Of a stretch of DNA of 15,761 nt, positions 12,950 to 15,761 are shown one piece after another (the first letter of the stretch is position 1; each line of letters begins with the position of its first letter). The position numbers and the translations under genes are program-made. Source of the DNA: an uncultured bacterium (GTDB taxonomy: Bacteria; Planctomycetota; UBA1135; GCA-002686595); NCBI GenBank assembly GCA_913058555.1, contig CAJXRJ010000084.1, positions 1 through 15,761 of the forward strand. The letters run 5' to 3'. The notes under the pieces are model-generated. The model had not been told where the DNA came from, ran no database searches, and was given only the letters and a program-made list of their open reading frames with translations.

Positions 12950-15676
12950 TCAGCGCATGAGAACGGTCGGAGCGTCGAAGTCGAGCACGATGGGCACCGT
13001 CCGCATGCGACCGTCGCCGCTCCGATACTCGACGGCCACTGCAGTGTCGGGCACCACCAGGGTTGGCGTCATGCCTTCGATCACGTCGGCGTGGCGCTGG
13101 TGGTATCGGCTCCCGTCGATGTGGTGGTGGAACAGCACGGGCTCGCCCTTGTTGTCGAGGAACGAAACGCGGGTCACCTCCTGGGCGTCGTCTGCGAGGC
13201 GCAGGCGCACGTGGGCAAAGCGGCTAAGGGTGATCACGGCCCCATCGCTATCGAAGTCGAGCTGGGTTCGACTTGTCCACCGCGTGGTGTAGCCAGGGTG
13301 CGCCGCGACGACGACGACCGACTCGTCCAAGGGGACGGATGGGAACTCGAAGACGCCGTCGTCGCCGGTAAAGACCGCCCTCATCTTTGCGCGGTCCGTG
13401 CGGGTAATCCGGGACGCCGTCGCCCGGAAGGATTCCCGCGTGACCTCGACCTTCACGCCGGCCAGCGGCTGACCAGTAGAGCCAACGACCCTTCCGCGCA
13501 GCGGGGACAAAGCCTCCTCCCGCGTGAATCGAATCTCGGCGCCCGATTGCCCCGCGGCGATCGGGGTCAGCGGAGTCATCTGAACGGTCCCCGGGATCAG
13601 CGCGCGTAGGTGGTAGATTCGATCGTTGAGGCCATCGATCCTGAAGTGGCCGGAAGCGTCGGCGGTGACGGTGTGCCAGAGTTCCTTGGCGCCAGAAGAG
13701 AGCGACTCGGCGATCTGAACCTCGCCTTCGGCGTCGCTTCCGAGCACCGTCACGTCCGTCACCCAGACCTTGGCACCGGGGACGGGGAGGCCGTCGGTAC
13801 TGAGCACGCGGCCTGTGATGTCCAGCGCCGCGTCCGGCATCCTCACTTCGACGAAGATCGACCAGTCCAGGCTGCCGGCAGCGTCCATCGGTGGTGTGTG
13901 GGTCACGCTGGCGCGGCCTCGCTTGGCAACCGTGAGGGACGTCGGCGACCAGCGGTAGGGACCGAATCTGTCGAGGTGGAAGCGGAAAGTCCCTTGGGAA
14001 TCCGTCTCCTGCGTGACCCTCCCGAGCGCGATCGAAGCGGCCTCAATCGGCTGTCCAGTCCGATCTAGGACTACGCCCGTGACCCAACGGTCGGGGTCGA
14101 GTCCTTGCAACACGACCCGCAGAAGACCCTCAGCGTCGCGCGCCTCGTCGCAGTCCGCCGGTGCGGACGAGCGAAAGCCCTCAGCGCTGGCAGCCACGGC
14201 GACGCGGGCCGCCGCGGGGGCGTTGCGGAATTGGAAGTGTCCCGCGGCGTCGGTCGTGGTTCGCCACGTGCGTGCAATCGTGTTGGCGAGCAGCGCGTCG
14301 TAGCGGGCCCTGAAGCCTTCGGGGAGTGAGAGCGTGACGGCGGCGCCTTGGACAGGTTGGCCCGCCCAATCGACCACGATGCCGCTCTGGGTCTGGGTTG
14401 GTGTGACTGCGATGAAAGCCGATGACCCTTGATCGATGAAGGTGGAGTCGACGCTCGTCGTGATGAGGGTGACCCAGTCCGGCGAGTCGCAGACCCAGCG
14501 GAACCCTCTCCCGTGCTCTGCGATGTTAATCTGGAACGAGATGGCGCCGTTCCCGTCGCTCACAACGAAGTCGTCGAGGAGCCCGGTCTGGGGCGCAGCG
14601 CTCGGCCGTAGTCGTATCCCGGCGCACGGATTCCCGGCGGCATCGACGACCAGCCCGGAGAACCACCGCGCGGGCTCGGGCTGCTCCGAAGCTTCCGTGG
14701 TGGGCAGCAGGGTCGCGCCAGAGGCTTCGGTCCGGGCGAAGACCTCGCCGCGGCTCTCTTCACCCGGCACGGTGAGCGTTGGATTGCTCTGGACCTCTTT
14801 CGTGGCCGGCGAGAGGCCGTCCAGGGTGTCGATTGGCGTGGACTTCAGCGATGTCTGGACGAAGAGCAACAAGATCGCCGCGGTGGCGAGTGCGAAGAGG
14901 CTTTTCATGGCGAGCGAGGAGGTGAGGAACGCGAGGTTGGCGTAGCTGAAGCTTGCGGCGAGCCTCGACGTATGTCCGATGGTGCCCGTGGTCTGAGCGG
15001 CTGCTCCGCCCGCCGCCGTCAGCGGGTCGGCACCTGGCAATCGAAGCGCGATGGCAGTCCAAGCGGCCCTGGATCCGTGGTTGCCATCGAGGCGCCTGCG
15101 CAGCAGGTCCCGTGCACGCATGAGTCGGCTCGTGATCGTGTTCACGGGAACCTCTAGTTGCCCCGCGATCTTCGTCGGGGTGAGGCCCTCGAAGTAGCGC
15201 AGGAGAATGACCGTGCGGTAGAGCTCATCGAGCTCGTCCACCGCATCGAAAAGGCCCCGATGCAATTCGAAGCGGTCCTGCACGTCCGCGGGATCCGGCG
15301 TTTCGAGGGGCGCTTCGGCGACCGCCACGCTCTCACGGTCGCGGCGCCTTGAGTCGCTGCGCCATGTGCGCTGGGCCTCGCTCTGCAGGACCCGATGGAG
15401 CCACGCCCGGGGGGGCGCGGAGTGGGACTTGCGCGGCCAGCGCAGCGCAGACAGGAACGTGCGCTGCACGAGGTCATCCGCGCTTGATTCATCGCGCGTC
15501 AACCTGCGCGCGAGGCTCCGGACCCAGTCCAGATGTTCCAAGAGCTGGCTCGGGTCCTGTGCCGATCCCGCGCCCGTGGGCCCGGGAGAGGAGGCCATGG
15601 GATGGCCGGAATCAGGTTCGTGGGAGTTAGGCATGGTCGGGACGTCCCTAGAGAGTCCGCCGGCGCCCAAGACCAT
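12950..15676 (-). CDS. Membrane-spanning ECF sigma factor fused to five carboxypeptidase-regulatory-like repeats
   Basis: The first 200 residues form an ECF sigma factor. Region 2 is at about 45-110, with the DDLVQRTFLSALRW helix at 67-80 followed by PRAWLHRVL. Region 4 is at about 138-196, with the ELYRTVILLRYFEGLTPTKI block at 151-170 and a helix-turn-helix over TPTKIAGQLEVPVNTITSRL (166-185). One membrane helix follows at about 257-275. The remainder is predicted to be extracytoplasmic, with five beta-sandwich repeats that begin GLVVDAAGNP (341), GIVVDWAGQP (432), GVVLDRTGQP (534), GRVLSTDGLP (622) and GRVVGSTGQP (728). Each follows the CarboxypepD_reg pattern. The arrangement implies a sigma factor tethered to the membrane and possibly controlled by its own outer domains, without a separate anti-sigma gene in view. 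At 908 residues it is far longer than ordinary ECF factors. Starts at 15634 or 15598 are also possible. It lies near the contig end, so its promoter is mostly missing. Confidence 0.9.
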   Translation of the reverse strand: MVLGAGGLSRDVPTMPNSHEPDSGHPMASSPGPTGAGSAQDPSQLLEHLDWVRSLARRLTRDESSADDLVQRTFLSALRWPRKSHSAPPRAWLHRVLQSEAQRTWRSDSRRRDRESVAVAEAPLETPDPADVQDRFELHRGLFDAVDELDELYRTVILLRYFEGLTPTKIAGQLEVPVNTITSRLMRARDLLRRRLDGNHGSRAAWTAIALRLPGADPLTAAGGAAAQTTGTIGHTSRLAASFSYANLAFLTSSLAMKSLFALATAAILLLFVQTSLKSTPIDTLDGLSPATKEVQSNPTLTVPGEESRGEVFARTEASGATLLPTTEASEQPEPARWFSGLVVDAAGNPCAGIRLRPSAAPQTGLLDDFVVSDGNGAISFQINIAEHGRGFRWVCDSPDWVTLITTSVDSTFIDQGSSAFIAVTPTQTQSGIVVDWAGQPVQGAAVTLSLPEGFRARYDALLANTIARTWRTTTDAAGHFQFRNAPAAARVAVAASAEGFRSSAPADCDEARDAEGLLRVVLQGLDPDRWVTGVVLDRTGQPIEAASIALGRVTQETDSQGTFRFHLDRFGPYRWSPTSLTVAKRGRASVTHTPPMDAAGSLDWSIFVEVRMPDAALDITGRVLSTDGLPVPGAKVWVTDVTVLGSDAEGEVQIAESLSSGAKELWHTVTADASGHFRIDGLNDRIYHLRALIPGTVQMTPLTPIAAGQSGAEIRFTREEALSPLRGRVVGSTGQPLAGVKVEVTRESFRATASRITRTDRAKMRAVFTGDDGVFEFPSVPLDESVVVVAAHPGYTTRWTSRTQLDFDSDGAVITLSRFAHVRLRLADDAQEVTRVSFLDNKGEPVLFHHHIDGSRYHQRHADVIEGMTPTLVVPDTAVAVEYRSGDGRMRTVPIVLDFDAPTVLMR

Positions 15677-15713
15677 GCAGCATTCTCAAGATTTGTTCCG
15701 AGCACCTACGGAG

Positions 15714-15761
15714 CTGTCTCTTATACACATCTCCGAGCCCACGAGACTAGGCATGATCTCG
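15714..15761. other. Illumina Nextera (Tn5) sequencing adapter with i7 index: not biological
   Basis: Bases 15714-15732 are CTGTCTCTTATACACATCT, the Tn5 mosaic end of the Nextera kit. Bases 15733-15747 are CCGAGCCCACGAGAC, the Nextera read-2 adapter. Bases 15748-15755 are TAGGCATG, which I recognise as the N706 i7 index, and 15756-15761 are the start of the P7 primer (ATCTCG). Order and spacing are exact. The contig therefore ends in untrimmed adapter, and this is neither an insertion sequence nor a transposon end. Confidence 0.99.

Noticed and set aside
12695..13609. Plus-strand open frame of 304 codons
   Set aside because: It runs antisense through the repeat region of the ECF sigma fusion, where the minus-strand frame has clear repeated domain motifs.
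15639..15648. Palindrome GGGACGTCCC just before the alternative start of the ECF sigma gene
   Set aside because: A 10-bp palindrome is expected several times by chance in a window of this size and GC content, and it may lie inside the coding region.
15714..15732. Tn5 transposon mosaic end
   Set aside because: It is followed exactly by kit adapter and index bases, so it is a library artefact.

Overview
This is a high-GC bacterial window, probably a metagenomic contig. It carries eleven well-supported or likely genes plus one possible partial gene at the left edge. The best lineage clue is the protein on the right (12950-15676): an ECF sigma factor joined through one membrane segment to tandem carboxypeptidase-regulatory-like beta-sandwich repeats. 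That architecture is most typical of Planctomycetota. FHA-domain proteins and a non-flagellar type III-like gate would also suit Myxococcota. Most starts lack strong Shine-Dalgarno motifs. The lineage is an inference, not a proof. The last 48 bases are not biological: they are Illumina Nextera (Tn5) library adapter with an i7 index, so real sequence ends at 15713.

Left region (1-4600). An ABCG-type transporter with two N-terminal FHA domains is on the minus strand. Divergent from it, across about 290 bp, a small FHA protein ending in a membrane anchor and a FliA/WhiG-family sigma factor with a long acidic N-terminus are on the plus strand, 19 bp apart and probably co-transcribed.

Centre (4736-8042). 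A compact plus-strand run encodes a FliO-like protein and then SctR, SctS, SctT and SctU, the membrane export gate and switch protein of type III secretion. Motifs in the SctR protein look more like the non-flagellar (injectisome) branch than FliP, yet the operon opens with a FliO-like gene, which is normally flagellar. SctU has the full family length, but the normally invariant NPTH autocleavage motif reads EPSG. No sctV/flhA, ATPase, secretin or ring genes are in the window, so this is an isolated gate module led by an alternative sigma factor. It is the most interesting part of the window.

Right region (8036-15713). dnaE2, an error-prone DNA polymerase, runs convergent to sctU with a 7-bp overlap of the two coding regions. 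A 472-bp gap holding a perfect 15-bp inverted repeat follows. Next come ppk2 (polyphosphate kinase 2) and the membrane-spanning ECF sigma factor, all on the minus strand.
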